From Telopea speciosissima (Eukaryota > Streptophyta > Magnoliopsida > Proteales > Proteaceae): a stretch of 64,000 nucleotides of DNA. Made by a program: the position numbers and the translations under genes. This document shows positions 22,691 to 33,345 of this stretch, in pieces. Position 1 is the stretch's first letter; each line of letters opens with the position of its first letter. The notes beneath the pieces were generated by a model. It was not told where the DNA came from. It did no database searches and saw only the letters and a program-made list of their open reading frames with translations. The DNA lies in NCBI RefSeq assembly GCF_018873765.1, contig NW_025317350.1:558001-622000 (forward strand), in the 5' to 3' direction.

Positions 22691-23172
22691 TGTTAGAAAA
22701 AGAAACTTATTGGGCGAATATTGGATATTCAACCCAATATTTGATTCCCCTAGCAATGTATATCTTTCCTTGTTGGAAAAGATTTGATGGGCTAGCAATT
22801 GAATCCCAATTGGAAACTCAATATGCCTCGCCTATGTGAGCTGCCAATTTGGGAAGAGAGTTGGGCATATCTTATACATTACTAAAGATTGTCAAAAACT
22901 CAAGAGAACATACAAGGCACCCAATCGTGGAGCTCTCCCTCTCCCTCCTAAAGCCGTTTTCTCCTTCTCCTTCTCTTAGTGTTTGATCTTAGAGATAGTC
23001 CAAGCTCTTGCGCTCTTGGAAGTGTGGAGGAGTTAGCTTGACCGTGCGGGGAACGCAAAGCTTCGCGTGGTGTGTGGAACGATCGAGAAAGGGCTATTGT
23101 CGACTGGAGGTCTTGTAACTGTGAGGCTCTAGGTAATGATTGATCTCTGTATTGTTCTGTTATTGAATGACA
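22691..23172 (+). repeat. Copia LTR, plus orientation
   Basis: Runs from TGTTAGAAAAAG to TTGAATGACA (482 bases) and matches 20745-21231 in inverted orientation. The 24 or so bases after it (CTCCCATCGATATCCATGAT and on) also occur in direct orientation at about 20701-20724. Confidence 0.8.
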
Positions 23173-23244
23173 TCTCCCATCGATATCCATGATCTTGTAG
23201 TCGCTTCCGCTGGATCGCACTTTGGATGATAACACCAAGTACAT

Positions 23245-25537
23245 AAAACTTGTAAGCTTTTGTCTTTTACCTTCGCAATAGTTTGATGCTCTATTATCAT
23301 TCTCCTTTCACTGAGGGAAGGATTAATTACATGCCCCATATATGGAAGTTACTTGGTCAGACAATATTGATATGTGTAGAATCACAACCATACAATTGAA
23401 TCTCTCATCCAAGCAATTATTCACATTGATGTAATCCCAGTTCCTCCTCACGTCATTATTGATGTCATTATTGATCCCTTGATTCAAAAGTAGAGTGACT
23501 TTTTCTTGAAAAGACCAATGATTCCTCTCCTTCAAAGTTCCAACTTTTATAGGAACAAATTCTTTAAAGTAAAACCTTTCTGCAACCATCATAAGTTTTA
23601 TCAGTCATTATTATATTCACATAAAAGGTTTCATAATTAAGGCTTTCAATTTTGAAGGTTTTCTTGAGATATACAAAGGAAATTATAATTGGGAAGAGGG
23701 GAAAGTAAAACCTTGTGGGAAAAGGACGAAATATGGATGTCATGTAGTTTTAATGATTGCACTGCTTTAGTATTTTTTTTTTTTTTTAACTTGTACTCTT
23801 GTAGTATACCTTCATTGTTTGGAGTTGTAGCTTTTCCTGGAACTTTACACCCTCGGCCCCATTGAAGCTTAAATCCTCAGAATTCAAGATTATGCAGGCT
23901 GCTTACGGGCCTGTACTAAGTAAAAGACTTCAAACCATTTGTGAATTGAGAACTTAGGTAGGGCAGCAAGGGGGGATGTGTGTTCAGGTCAAATTGGGTA
24001 GCAAGGGGTGTGTGTGCTCAGGTATTGGGCGGCAAAGGGGGGGGGAGTGTGCTCAGTTGTAGGGCTTAGTAGCACTCCCATTTCTTGGGGTCCTACCTGT
24101 TCTCTCATCTTCCCAACAAGGAATTGATTGGCTTAGAAAATCTAATACTACTTTAATTAAGAGGGTTCCTCACCCTTCTTGAAATCCATAAATGAGTTCT
24201 TTAACAGTTTTAAGCAATTGACATTAATAGTGCATGGATTTGGCATTATATAATTGATTATCACATGAAAGAGGAAGAAAGAAAGAGATTAATATGAAAA
24301 TTTTAAATTTTTCCTTGATGATTAAACATATGACCCTTTTGTGATCTCCACTCCTTGGATGGAGGATGCAAGCTTGCAATGGCACTATCTGAAAGTGAAA
24401 AGAAGACAGCCATGCTCCCCTTCTCCCCCATTAGTTTCTTTTTATGGGATCCAAGTGGGGGAATGTGAGTTGGAAAGCTTTCAATTGGGGTATAAATCCA
24501 TGCACTAAATCCGTTTGAGAAAGTGAAATTGAGTATCAGTATCTTTGTAGGCCTACTTTAGTTTTTATTCAACATTTCATATTCTCCTTAACAGCCTTAG
24601 TACCCACTGAGTCAGCTTGAGACAGGTTAAGATATTATTAGATCTTACTTGGTAAGTAGGTTTTGAATGGGATGCAATAGCTATCTCAGCAGCTATTGGA
24701 GTCTTCCTTGGTAAGTAGGTTTTGAATCTCACTCCTTGGAGTCTTCCTTGGTAAGTAGATTTTCGCACTTGTATAGAAGTGTTTGTTTCCTTTTTACTGT
24801 TGGAATATATATCATGATTCCTTTTTTTTCATTTTTCTGGTCATGTTGTTTGAACTTTATGGAATTGATGTCGAAAATACAACCTATATTTACTTAAATG
24901 TGGTGTTAGTGATTAAAAATGGTAGTTTGGTTTGGCATTATCAATGAAATTAAGGTGTCAAGATGATGACTTGGCAGGTTGGATATCGTTTGCTACTTCT
25001 TAGTGTGAAGATGATGACTTGTCAAGATGATCCCTTTTTGTTTCTTTTAGCCCTTCAAAGGATTTTAACTTTGTGTAATTTGTTCATCTATGTTTCCTTC
25101 AGGTGCAATGAAGTTAAAAGCTAGAAAGTTTCAACTATGAAATTCGAAATGATGGAAATTGGAAGGAGGACTAGATTATGATGTTCCTGATCTGCAATGT
25201 CCAGAGCAACGGTAATGAAGTATTTTATTGGAAGGAGTACTAGATTATGATGTTCCTTTGGCTAGAAACTTTTTCTCTCTGGGTTTTTTTTTTATTAGTG
25301 TATTAGTTAACAACATTGGTGGAGAGTTGATTGATAGTGAATTTTAAAGGAATCGTTTTGAGTTTTTTGTGTTAATGGAAAGCAATGCATTAATGCAATG
25401 TTTATATGGATTTTGTAGTTAATAGTTTTTCTTTTATGAAATGAATATTATATATGGATGTAAATTGCAGGTGAAAATTTCATTTTCTGAATTACAAACA
25501 ATGAATACCATATAAATGAGAAAAAAAAAAAAAAAAA
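23245..25537. other. No gene recognised; short repeats
   Basis: No host exon is recognised. Between 24643 and 24765 the phrase CTTGGTAAGTAGGTTTTGAA occurs three times in slightly different forms. At 25166-25196 and 25230-25260 the phrase ACTAGATTATGATGTTCCT repeats. A G-rich patch lies at about 24000-24050. Confidence 0.4.
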
Positions 25538-26020
25538 GAATTTTTGCCGACGGTAAATATAATACCGTCGCTAAAGATTTATTTTTACTGACGGTTATTT
25601 AAATGTTCGTCGTATAAATTAGATTTTCCCTGATGGTATACAAAAGACCGTCGTCTAATATTTACATTTATAGTGACGATTAAAACCGTCGTAAAACATA
25701 AATTTTTAGCGAGGGAAAAATATACCGTCGCGAAAAATATATTTTTGGTGATGAAAGCATAAAATGTCGCCATAAATATATTTTTAGCGACGGAAACATA
25801 AATCGTCGTGAAAAATATATTTTTAGCGACGGTAATATAAAATGTCGCCATAAATGATTTTGCTAGACGGAAGCAGTTTTATAGTCGCGATTTTCCCCAA
25901 CGACAGTTAGCCGACGGACTGGCGACGGTTAAATTTACCGTCGCCTATATTTTCAGCGACGGATATCTATTTTTGGCGAAGGTTTATTACCGTCGTGAAA
26001 AGTCATATTTCTTGTAGTAG
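25538..26020 (-). mobile_element. CACTA-type DNA transposon end with subterminal repeats
   Basis: The block holds about 20 short units such as TTTTTAGCGACGG and ACCGTCGC in both orientations. On the minus strand its outer end reads CTACTACAAGAAATATGACT, very close to the CACTACAAGAAA terminus of plant CACTA (En/Spm) elements. Dense GACGG/CCGTC subterminal arrays are where the transposase of this superfamily binds. The left side ends in an A-run and shows no clear matching terminus. No transposase is present, so it is a non-autonomous or truncated copy. Confidence 0.75.
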
Positions 26021-27048
26021 GTGTTAATTGGAGTCTTGACCGGCCCTTCTTCTTATGAGCTATGAAACAGTAACAACTGCAAAAAATGCTGCTGAGAAAT
26101 TCCATACCGATGACATTAGAGAAGAGGGAGAGGGAGAGAGAGGCATGGCATGACATATACCAACATGAATGTATTCAGCTAACCAATCCCTCTATGAGTT
26201 GGGGACAAAATGTGCCTACATAACTAAACCCCATGGTGAAGAATGAGAAAGATTGAAGGAAGGTATATGAACTAGTAGTTTTTCCCAATTGCAACATCAG
26301 AGCAGCCACAAAAGAAGAGGAATGCCTCAAATCTGAGCTCCAGCAGATCAGTTTTCTGTGGCTACCTAATTGCAGTGTATTTTCCATACCTTCAGTTATA
26401 GTTTCTTATTTTTGGACGACACTCTAATCACCAGTCTCACTATTCCCATATTTTCGTTACCAAAAAAAAAAAAAACTATTCCCATATTTTCTTTTAACAG
26501 CAGCAAGGAGTTGGGCCGGTTGAAAGCGAGTATAACTTTGATGGATATTTCATGGACAACATTCCAGTGTAGATGACCCAATTATTTCCATGGACAATGG
26601 TAGCAGTGCTGATCCACAGATCTGGGGTGCTTTGTTTTTCTTAGTATAGTTCTGTTGTGAGTTCAAAGAATCAAGTTACATCATACAAAAATGTGTTGGA
26701 GCATGAAGCTTTATCTATTGTGGATCCAATGTCCTGAATGTAGGAGACAACTGCATGATATAGAGAGGTGGTGTACATGCAAAATTTTGATTGGATGGTT
26801 TTAGTATCCCAAGCTAACAAGTAAGATCTAGTGTTACAGAGAGGGTTATGAAGTTGAGTATCGGTTCAAAAGAAGGTAGTTTAGAGATTTAAGATTCCAA
26901 GGCCTCCACATGCTGGTGGAGGTGGAGATCTTTTCTAACTCAAATAACACTTCAGATTTGTTTTTTAGGAATTGAGTTGATGTATAGATTCCGTTTGATT
27001 GCTTAAGGCATGAATTTGAATTTTCTTTGTAGTTAAAAAAAAATTTTT
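26021..27048. other. No gene recognised
   Basis: AT-rich sequence with a local duplication of ACTATTCCCATATTTTC at about 26440-26500 around an A-run. No domain is recognised in either strand. Confidence 0.35.
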
Positions 27049-27123
27049 GTTACAAGTGATTCTTTCCCCAATGGTTGAAGTCTTAAATGTTGAAGAAGAA
27101 ACATCTGATTGTAGCTAAAATCT
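27049..27123. repeat. 75-base direct repeat, copy 1
   Basis: Identical to 32281-32355 over 75 bases, beginning GTTACAAGTGATTC and ending GTAGCTAAAATCT. The flanks are unrelated. Confidence 0.9.
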
Positions 27124-27172
27124 CTTGCTTGTAACCTGTAGTCTTAAATTCTCATTTGCTTTCCTTATTTGT

Positions 27173-27250
27173 GAGTCTTTAGCTCAAGCTAAACTGGTAG
27201 AGCACTTGGGGATTCCCCAAGAGATGGTGGTTCGAATCCGTCAAGACTCA
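27173..27250 (+). tRNA. tRNA-like sequence (atypical, possibly pseudogene or SINE head)
   Basis: The 78 bases fold as a cloverleaf: acceptor stem GAGTCTT (27173-27179) with AAGACTC (27243-27249), fully paired; D stem GCTC/GAGC; anticodon stem CTTGG/CCAAG around the loop GGATTCC; and T arm GGTGG, TTCGAAT, CCGTC with two wobble pairs. The polymerase III B box GGTTCGAATCC is perfect, an A-box-like TAGCTCAAGC is present, and seven Ts follow at 27256-27262 as a terminator. Against a working tRNA: the D loop is long (14), and the anticodon loop lacks the invariant U33, so no trustworthy anticodon can be given. It may be a tRNA pseudogene or the head of a SINE. Confidence 0.5.
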
Positions 27251-27329
27251 TTGAATTTTTTTATGGCTAATGTTATATATTCTAATGGCATGACTGCAAA
27301 TGACAATTGTATTGAAAATATGGGAAAAT

Positions 27330-28080
27330 GTTGATAAGTCATTGGTGCTTTTCGTTTTTTTTTTTTAATAAAGGAGGGAGTATCGTAGGATCCATTTGGG
27401 TTCATTTGGATTAGTTCCCCAATTCAACATGTTGGTGCATGTGACTAGTGACCAAAAAACAATTTCCCCTAAAAACAATATTGATGGTTATTATATATTT
27501 TTTAGCTTTCATGGATAATAATAAAGGAATCGTAGTAAGATCCACTCCAATCGGGCATTTTGCTTGGTTATCCTTGTGTACACGTAGATTTATGTGACAA
27601 GTCGCCAAAAAAATCATATAGGTCAAATGATTTCCCCTAAATAGGCCATTGGTGCTTATTACATTTTTCATTTTGATGAGATTATTTAGGTTGGGTCAGG
27701 ATTTGGATCAGGTCCCCTAGTGACAAGTGGTAGGAAAAAAAGAAGCAAAGCACGAGGCCACAGTTTTCTCACAAAAGAAATCCATTGATTTTTTAGTACT
27801 TGTTTTATTTTAATGAAATCATAGAGAATGCAATATAAAATCATTGGATCGGCATTTGGATTAGGTCCCCTAATCAACATGACACTTGTGACAAGTGGTA
27901 GGAAAAAAAATCCAACAAACTATGTCACATTGTTTGCATTAACAAATCCATCGGTGTTTAATTTATTAAAAAGTTTACCACAATAACAGAGCACGCATCG
28001 TATGATCCACTCGGGTTGAGGCATTTGATCTATAAACCTTTTCAACAAGTCGGCTCATGTGGCAACTAAACCCAAATCCA
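27330..28080. repeat. Degenerate tandem array, about five ~150-base units
   Basis: Recurring landmarks in the same order are GTAGGATCCA or GTATGATCCACTCGGG, then GGCATTTGGATTAGGTCCCC, then GTGACAAGTGG with an A-run, then CATTGGTGCTTATTA. They start near 27385, 27535, 27690, 27845 and 27990. Units are strongly diverged. The family is not recognised. Confidence 0.55.
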
Positions 28081-28374
28081 AACCAAACCAAAAGTAGTGA
28101 ACCCTTATTGGATTGTGTTTTGGACTCACTCATTCTCACACCGAAACTGGTGAAACTAACCCAAAACTAGACCTGACAAGGCTCAGCCAGTTGCTTCAAT
28201 GATTTTGGACAACCCTTACAACCACCAATCAATTGATCAAAAAACAATCGGATCAAACCAAATCTTTATCTATCTGGACTTTTATAAAACAAGTAGCAAA
28301 GAAAAGTGGACGAATTGAAACGTGTATATCTGAAAAACCAAAACTAAACTATTAACAATCTAAAAGTACTATTA

Positions 28375-28836
28375 CCCAAAAAAATATATTATAGTATAAT
28401 ATAGTATACTATATATTGTATATTAAAATAATAAATATTTTGTAATACTAATATATTATAGGATATGAATTGAGTACAAGCACCGAAACCAAAATAATCA
28501 ATCCAATAATTGGTTTATTACATATGGGCTCGGGCAATAATTCTTAGATCTCAATTGCACTTGAACTTAAGGGTGTAAATCGCTCCAAAACCAAATATTT
28601 GGTTCAGTTCAGTTGGGCTTATAGTTTACGTGATATGGAATCGATCTGAGAACCGAATTAGTTCTGAAAATCAAATATCATAACTGAATCCAGGTTCGGT
28701 TTGAATATCGATTTTCAAAACTGTTTTAGTTTGAATACCTAGTTTCAGTCCGATTTACACAGTTAGGTTCAAGTGCAATTGAGATCTAAGAATTATTGGC
28801 CTCGCCCATATGTAATTAACCAATCATTGGACCGAT
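28375..28836. repeat. AT-rich block and 65-base inverted repeat
   Basis: 28376-28470 is almost pure A/T (TATAGTATAATATAGTATAC). Then about 28500-28566 and 28768-28836 form inverted arms of about 65 bases with a 200-base spacer. One arm reads TTCAAGTGCAATTGAGATCT. A second AT block of the same style lies at 29320-29475. A foldback transposable element is possible; no family is assigned. Confidence 0.55.
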
Positions 28837-28839
28837 TAG

Positions 28840-30030
28840 AGAACGTTAGGAAAACCCGATAAAGATTGAATTGAACAAAACTTGTTCTATTAGATTTATT
28901 TGTGTTTGGATAAATATTAGACCGATATTGGACCGAACCGACCAATTGACAACCCTAACTGTTAGGAAAAAGTAACAGATGATCTTTTTTCTGAGTAATC
29001 TTATGGAAGAAATTAGAAGAATGAACCGATTGCCACCGCCGAGTGATGAGAAATTAGTACACCCAAATGTTACGGAAATTGGATTGAACCAACTTATTGT
29101 GATCGCTAACCTAGGGTGGTTGTGCGTAAGGGTGTCAATTTGGAACCGAAATCGAAAATCGAGACCGGATCTGGACCGAATAATCTGAATGAACGCAACC
29201 AAATAGAATTTGGTTATACTACGGAACTAAGGAATAGAACCTAGGCTGGACTTGATTATTTTCCGGATCCAACATACGAATCAATAAATGGAATCGAACT
29301 GAACCAAATTTGGGTACCAATATATTAAATTATAATAATACTAACATATTATAGTATATCAATACACTATACTGCTACTATATTATAATATATATTTTAC
29401 TAGTATTAATATAGATTTTATAATACTACTATATTATGGTATAATATATATCATACTATATATTTAGTATAAAATAAGTACAAGAACCGGATCAAAAGAG
29501 AAACGTATATTAAACTAAGGAAATAAGTACATAGGTTTCACAAAAAAAAATATATATATATATATTATCAAGGGAGGGCAGCAAAGCTACCCAAGAATTT
29601 ATTAACCGAAATTGCAGATTTATGCCATTAGGAAATGCCAATTCCGTAATAGGATTTTCCCTTTTTTTTTTTTTTGGTAAACCGTAATAGGAATGGGAGT
29701 ATAGAGAGAGAAGAGAGAGAAGATCCTCTCCAATGAGGATTTCTCTCCAAGTAATAGCTTCTTCCTATACCACGTTTTGTATAATTGGATTATAGAGAGA
29801 GAAGAGAGAGGAGTTTGGATCCTCTCCAACTACCTTCTTCTTATGCCACCTTCAAATTCACGGAAAGAAAACTTGTTACATGTTGTTGGAGAGGATCGGG
29901 ACTCTATGAGAGAGGGAGATAAGGAGTGGGAAAAGGGAGCATAAGTACAACAGTCGAACTGCCGACTACCCATTATTTGGATTATAGAGAGTGAGAGGGG
30001 ATCATGGTTCCCTCCACCACTGCAGCTCTC
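28840..30030. other. Dispersed repeat text, no gene
   Basis: Phrases rich in AACCGAA, GGACCGAA and GACCGATT with GTCAATTTGGAACCGAAAT resemble common plant non-coding repeats. At 29695-29825 the purine-rich phrase TATAGAGAGAGAAGAGAGA occurs twice. No protein is recognised. Confidence 0.4.
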
Positions 30031-30035
30031 TTTCA

Positions 30036-30042
30036 TTATAAA
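30036..30042 (+). promoter_or_regulatory. TATA box candidate
   Basis: TATAAAT lies about 85 bases before the ATG at 30122, with a pyrimidine-rich CTCTCTTTC just upstream. This is a plausible core promoter for the relic gene that follows. Confidence 0.45.
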
Positions 30043-30121
30043 TGGAGGATCTTTGTTCCATTTTACAAATCTTTAATAGTCGTCTAATAGTTTTATCTTT
30101 GTAGGTTTGATTGATCGAAGA

Positions 30122-30525
30122 ATGGCCGGAGTGAATGGTATCCGTCGTCCAGCAACAGGGGAAAGAAGAAGAAAAGTACTCTCAAGCAACTCTTGGCTGA
30201 CTACAAGAGGTGGCAGGATGCCTCTCCTTCGAATGCTCCATCGAATGCAGCGGGTTTTATTTTGGGTAGAGTCGGTGACTCTCCTCAAAACCCAATCTTA
30301 GTTGATGACAACGACAGTTTGGGTAGAGTCGGTGACTCTCTTCAAAATCCAATCTTAGTTGATGACAACGATAGTTTGGGTAGAGTCGATGATTCTCAAA
30401 GAAATCCAATTTTAATAATTGATGACAACGATAATTTCAACAGTGAAGGTGAACGGAAGATGAAGCTGAAAGAGGAGAATGTTAAATTCAAGGGGCTACT
30501 GGCAGTCAAAATAGAAAAAATGTAG
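30122..30525 (+). pseudogene. Small unrecognised gene relic with three protein repeats
   Basis: From ATG 30122 the peptide MAGVNGIRRPATGE starts. The more protein-like continuation (KKKSTLKQLLADYKRWQ, then three repeats) is in another frame, with no ATG of its own before the repeats and a stop just upstream. That suggests a small frameshift near 30160-30175. The repeats are about 19-20 residues: LGRVGDSPQNPILVDDNDS, LGRVGDSLQNPILVDDNDS and a diverged third (LGRVDDSQRNPIL), then a charged tail ending VKIEKM at 30525. No family is recognised. A TATA box and purine-rich leader upstream support a once transcribed gene. Confidence 0.5.
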
Positions 30526-30974
30526 CATGTGAATGGCTATGAATATAGGGATAGTTATTTAGTCTATTTAGATTTTTTTATTTTGCTTTTCCTTAGTACA
30601 TTTATCATGCATTTGATTTGATCTTAATTTAGACTTAATGTTGACGTTGTCCGGATGTAAATTGGGAGGAACAAAGAATTTGAAGTTTGAATGATCCTTG
30701 TAGTTTAATTTATTTACTGTCTTGTCTTTGTTATTGCTGGAGGAGCATGAGTTGTATTTTACTCTATATTTTTAAATTTAAAATATCTATTCTGTTCACA
30801 TATTGTACGCATGAAGGATGGCTTAGCATGGTTGCTATGAGTGGTTACTGCCATTAATTCTTCCACATCTTTTATCCTCCTGGAGGAATTTTTCTATTTT
30901 CCGATTTATTGTTTTTAGATTGAATTTGATTTGTCATTTTCATTGATCTCTAATGTTATTATTTTGGTCTTAAG
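30526..30974. other. No coding seen
   Basis: A/T-rich sequence between the repeat-protein relic and the cyclin relic. It could be the 3' untranslated region of the former and an intron of the latter. Confidence 0.4.
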
Positions 30975-31882
30975 CAAGTTTGTGCCTATTACAGCTTTGG
31001 ACCTCTGAGTGCTTATGTATCAATAAATTACTTGGATCGGTTCCTTTCAGCCTATGAACTTCCTATAAGTTCAGTATTATTAACCTAATCTTTGTTATTT
31101 GTTGTAGATAGGGAAATCTTGGATGATGCAGTTGTTGGCTGTGGCTTGTTTATCTTTGGCATCCAAAATGGATGAGAAAGAAGTGCCTCTGCCCCTAGAT
31201 TTACCGGTGAAAAACCATATCAATCTTACATTGTATTATTTGGAGAACCATTCTGCTTAACTGAGAGATTACTGAAAATTGTTTTTCTTTTGGAATTGAT
31301 GGTTTTGGTGATATGGGTATTTAATATGAGATCGGGGATTCCAAACAGGTTTTGGTGGGAATAAAATGCAGGGATTGACTTCTTAGATTTTAGACCATCA
31401 GAGGTTGCAGGCTTGCAGTAGCAGTGGCTATATCTGTATACTCAGAAAACAAAACAGTGGACATTGATAAGGCTGTATCTTGTTTCTTACATGTTAAAAA
31501 GATAAAGTAGGTGGTGGAGCACACTGATCACTTTTCATTACATGTTCAAAAAGAGTGTCTATTGCTTTTGCAAATTGCAATTATTTCCATTTTTTAGCAA
31601 TCTGAACAATTTCATTAAGTGGGTCTTTAATGTTTGGTTTTGCAGGAGAGAGTGTTGAAGTGTCTTGAACTAATCCAAGATGTATCATTGATTAGTGGGT
31701 ATTTTAAAATTCCAAGTGCTTCAGCTCCATCAGTTCCCCAGAACCCAATTGGGGTGCTGGATGCTGCTGCATGCTTGAGCTATAAAACAGATTAAACAGT
31801 TAGGTCATGTGCAAATGCTTCTCATACTACTCCAGATGCTAAGAGGAGGAAACTAAACAGACCATCCGAGGTGGAGTCTTGA
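30975..31882 (+). pseudogene. CYCD: D-type cyclin (CYCD2/D4-like) pseudogene
   Basis: D-type cyclins activate CDKA at the G1/S step. The first exon piece (30975-31064) reads [20 protein letters not shown] and YELP, the start of the cyclin box. The exon at 31108-31206 reads GKSWMMQLLAVACLSLASKM, then DEKEVPLPLDLP. The last exon (31646-31882) gives ERVLKCLELIQDVSLI, PIGVLDAAACLSYKTD, and a tail DAKRRKLNRPSEVES. The last part is the C-terminal signature of the D2/D4 group. The N-terminal exon with LxCxE and the exons between 31206 and 31646 that finish the cyclin fold are missing. The first intron begins ATAAGT where GTAAGT is expected, and TAA at 31793-31795 ends the last exon early. It is a dead DNA-level copy with retained introns. 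Confidence 0.9.
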
Positions 31883-32786
31883 TGGGTGGTGGGGCTCTCA
31901 TTTCCAGTGGTGGAGTCAGGAGGAATGGCAACATTTGCTCATTATAATCTGCTCCCTTTGTTCTCTTCTTATACAATTGCTGGATCAGTTTTTTAGGTCT
32001 TTTCTTTGGGGTGGGTTAAGTGGACATAAGCAGCTTTTTTATTTGAGGCCCCAGGAAGATGGGATATTGTATTGTAATAGGATCGTTTTGATTTAATGTA
32101 ATGACCTTGTATAAATTAGAGGCTAGCTTCATGGTCTCTAAAAGCAAGAAATGGCATTATTGGCAAATTGCTTTTTGAACATCTCAGGGCTTCATAAAGA
32201 ATATGATCAACACTGCCAATGGATTTTATCAGATTTTAACTGAAATTTTGTATAAACTTAAAGATAGAAAGAGTGAAATTGTTACAAGTGATTCTTTCCC
32301 CAATGGTTGAAGTCTTAAATGTTGAAGAAGAAACATCTGATTGTAGCTAAAATCTATTGCTGCTCTTTCTCTTTTTATAATCTCTAGTGAGTTGCATAGT
32401 GAGAGATAGAGAGAGAGAAGACTGGGGAACACAGTCCCACACCTTCTCATTGTTTCATGGCTTTAATCAATCATACTTACAAATTTTCTGAGAGGACTGT
32501 GGGCTGCTGATCTGCAGAGTTTTGAAAAGATAAAATCATACTTCAAAGTTTGTTGGCTGAAGAAGATTTTAGGCTGCACAACATCTTTTTATTATTACTT
32601 CATTAAATGCCCTATGCACTAGGCAATGAGAAAAAAAGAATAGAAAAACCAAACTTTTGTAAGATCCAATACAGTGCCTAAATTGTCATTTCAGGTTTTT
32701 GGAAGAATTTGAGTGTCATATGTCAATTGTCATGCCCATCTACAAGAATAGTGAATCTTTATTAATGGATTCCACACCATGTCAAT
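31883..32786. other. No gene seen; includes 75-base repeat copy
   Basis: Probable 3' flank of the cyclin relic followed by intergenic sequence. The second copy of the 75-base direct repeat is at 32281-32355. Confidence 0.4.
32281..32355. repeat. 75-base direct repeat, copy 2
   Basis: Identical to 27049-27123 and 5.2 kb away. Neither copy shows terminal repeats. Confidence 0.9.
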
Positions 32787-33165
32787 TTGTTGGAAATCTT
32801 AGAAACCAGAGGATCACAGTCCCTGCCACTCAATTTACTTAGAGTTCCAAGGCAACCCCAGATATTTGATAGGAAGACAACCTTGTTCAATGTTGAGAAT
32901 GTCACATATATAGAGTTTCAAATGCTGATATGTATTAGAGAAGAACACCCTTGCAACTAAACTGGGTTAAATTGGAGCCCTGCTACAGTGTGAATACTTT
33001 ATAAATGAGTGATAAGGGGAGAGTTGCAATATTGAAGAGTTTTGATCTCCCCTTCCTTGGCTACCAAGTCCAACATGTCTGGTTTTTTTTCCTCCCTTCT
33101 ACACGCAAAGAAAATGCAATGCTCTCCATCATTGCAAAATGTAAGAAGACCATCATCTCCTATTC
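32787..33165 (-). mobile_element. LINE reverse transcriptase fragment
   Basis: On the minus strand it shows IGDDGLLTFCNDGEH, which fits the F/YADD region of plant L1-type reverse transcriptase (usually FADDLLIFCNG). Toward lower coordinates follow sequences nearly the same as 36680-36890 (the NPAKS and KYLGLPL region). It is a truncated and decayed non-LTR fragment. The two window copies are about 90% alike by eye. Confidence 0.7.
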
Positions 33166-33324
33166 CCCATGGATGCTGCAGGTAAGTTTCATACATGGAC
33201 TGCCTTTTTTTTTTCTCTCTTTCATTTTTATCAGCTATGAATCATTCCCCATGGATGCTGCAGGTAAGTTTCATATATGGACTGCCTTTTCTTTCTCTCT
33301 ATCATTTTTATCAGCTATGAATCA
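33163..33324. repeat. Two tandem copies of an ~81-base segment
   Basis: 33163-33244 and 33245-33324 repeat TTCCCCATGGATGCTGCAGG and continue through TATCAGCTATGAATCA. Each copy holds CTGCAGGTAAGT, a good splice donor. The pair abuts a LINE fragment on the left and an ABCC exon on the right. Confidence 0.85.
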
Positions 33325-33345
33325 TTTAACAACCTGAAATTACAG

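Noticed and set aside
27173-27250. Calling a decoding tRNA with a specific amino acid
   Set aside because: The anticodon loop lacks U33 and the loop reading is ambiguous, so no anticodon is assigned.
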